Assembly: GCF_029931775.1 (NCBI RefSeq)
Contig: NC_079325.1
Coordinates: 21,991,461-22,055,460, forward strand
Origin: Euleptes europaea
Taxonomy: Eukaryota; Chordata; Lepidosauria; Squamata; Sphaerodactylidae
Direction: 5' to 3'
Length of the DNA stretch: 64,000 bases
Shown here: piece by piece, positions 63,801-64,000 of the stretch
Position numbering within the stretch: the stretch's first letter is position 1
How the letters are laid out: every line of letters begins with the position of its first letter
Notes under the pieces: generated by a model
Seen by the model: only the letters and a program-made list of their open reading frames with translations
Told to the model about the DNA's origin: nothing
The model's database searches: none
Program-made: the position numbers and the translations under genes

Positions 63801-64000
63801 TCTAATCCTTTTATTTTAAGGAGAACTTTGAAATAAACATTTGTTTCTATATATTAAATTAACAATAAAAATGTTATAATTGTAATGAACTAGATAATTT
63901 AGAATTAATTCAGTAACCAAGTTTGAAGTATTTTTCTTTTTGGATTAGAATCTCTATACAAAAGAGTAGTTGAATTTATAGTAAGATGGAGGAATATGAG

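Noticed and set aside
61766-64000. BAG4 final exon with the BAG domain
   Set aside because: Looked for the helical BAG-domain sequence on the plus strand and did not find it; it must lie beyond the window.
1-64000. CRISPR array, prokaryotic operon or phage-like defence system
   Set aside because: The window is vertebrate nuclear DNA; no regularly spaced repeats of that type are present.

Overview
This is a vertebrate nuclear genome window. It has sparse, spliced host genes in a dense bed of interspersed repeats. The repeat mix (RTE-BovB LINEs, 5S-rRNA-derived SINEs sharing the BovB tail, Sauria-type SINEs, a very abundant tRNA-derived SINE with a CTT tail, a tRNA-Ala-derived SINE, CR1, L1, and many short hAT elements) points to a squamate reptile, most likely a lizard. 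A gecko is possible, but that is recall of repeat flavour and not something I can prove.

Three host genes are visible. (1) On the minus strand, one coding exon (22438-22489) encodes the invariant N-terminus of a GRK4/5/6-family G-protein-coupled receptor kinase. It sits in a CpG island at about 22260-23420. The rest of the gene must lie left of the window, so bases 1-22437 are best read as its first intron. (2) LSM1 is complete on the minus strand: four coding exons (46380-46425, 43159-43227, 33628-33743, 33066-33236) give 133 codons plus a stop, the same length as human LSM1. (3) BAG4 (SODD) lies on the plus strand, head-to-head with LSM1. Exons 1-4 are present (49471-49644, 57286-57387, 60354-60611, 61511-61765). 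The last exon, which carries the BAG domain, is beyond the right edge.

LSM1-BAG4 is the conserved pair of the human 8p11 FGFR1 neighbourhood. In human, GRK4, GRK5 and GRK6 lie in the FGFR3, FGFR2 and FGFR4 neighbourhoods, and I know of no GRK beside FGFR1. A GRK first exon about 10 kb from LSM1 is therefore the most interesting thing here: it may be the fourth two-round ohnolog, kept in this reptile and lost in mammals. One exon cannot separate this from a relocated GRK5 or GRK6.

The rest is repeats. Several are nested with clean target-site duplications: hAT > fold-back element > two SINEs (8124-9688); MITE > L1 tail > hAT (23466-24459); MITE > 5S SINE (17607-17993). A snap-back retro-repeat family (30846-31021, 43905-44032, 45248-46262 and others) carries a hammerhead-ribozyme-like core. 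A 719-bp element at 53980-54698 carries a GC-rich tandem array, in effect a mobile CpG island. Between the LSM1 and BAG4 promoters lies about 0.55 kb of (TG/TA)n microsatellite followed by a BovB 3' end.
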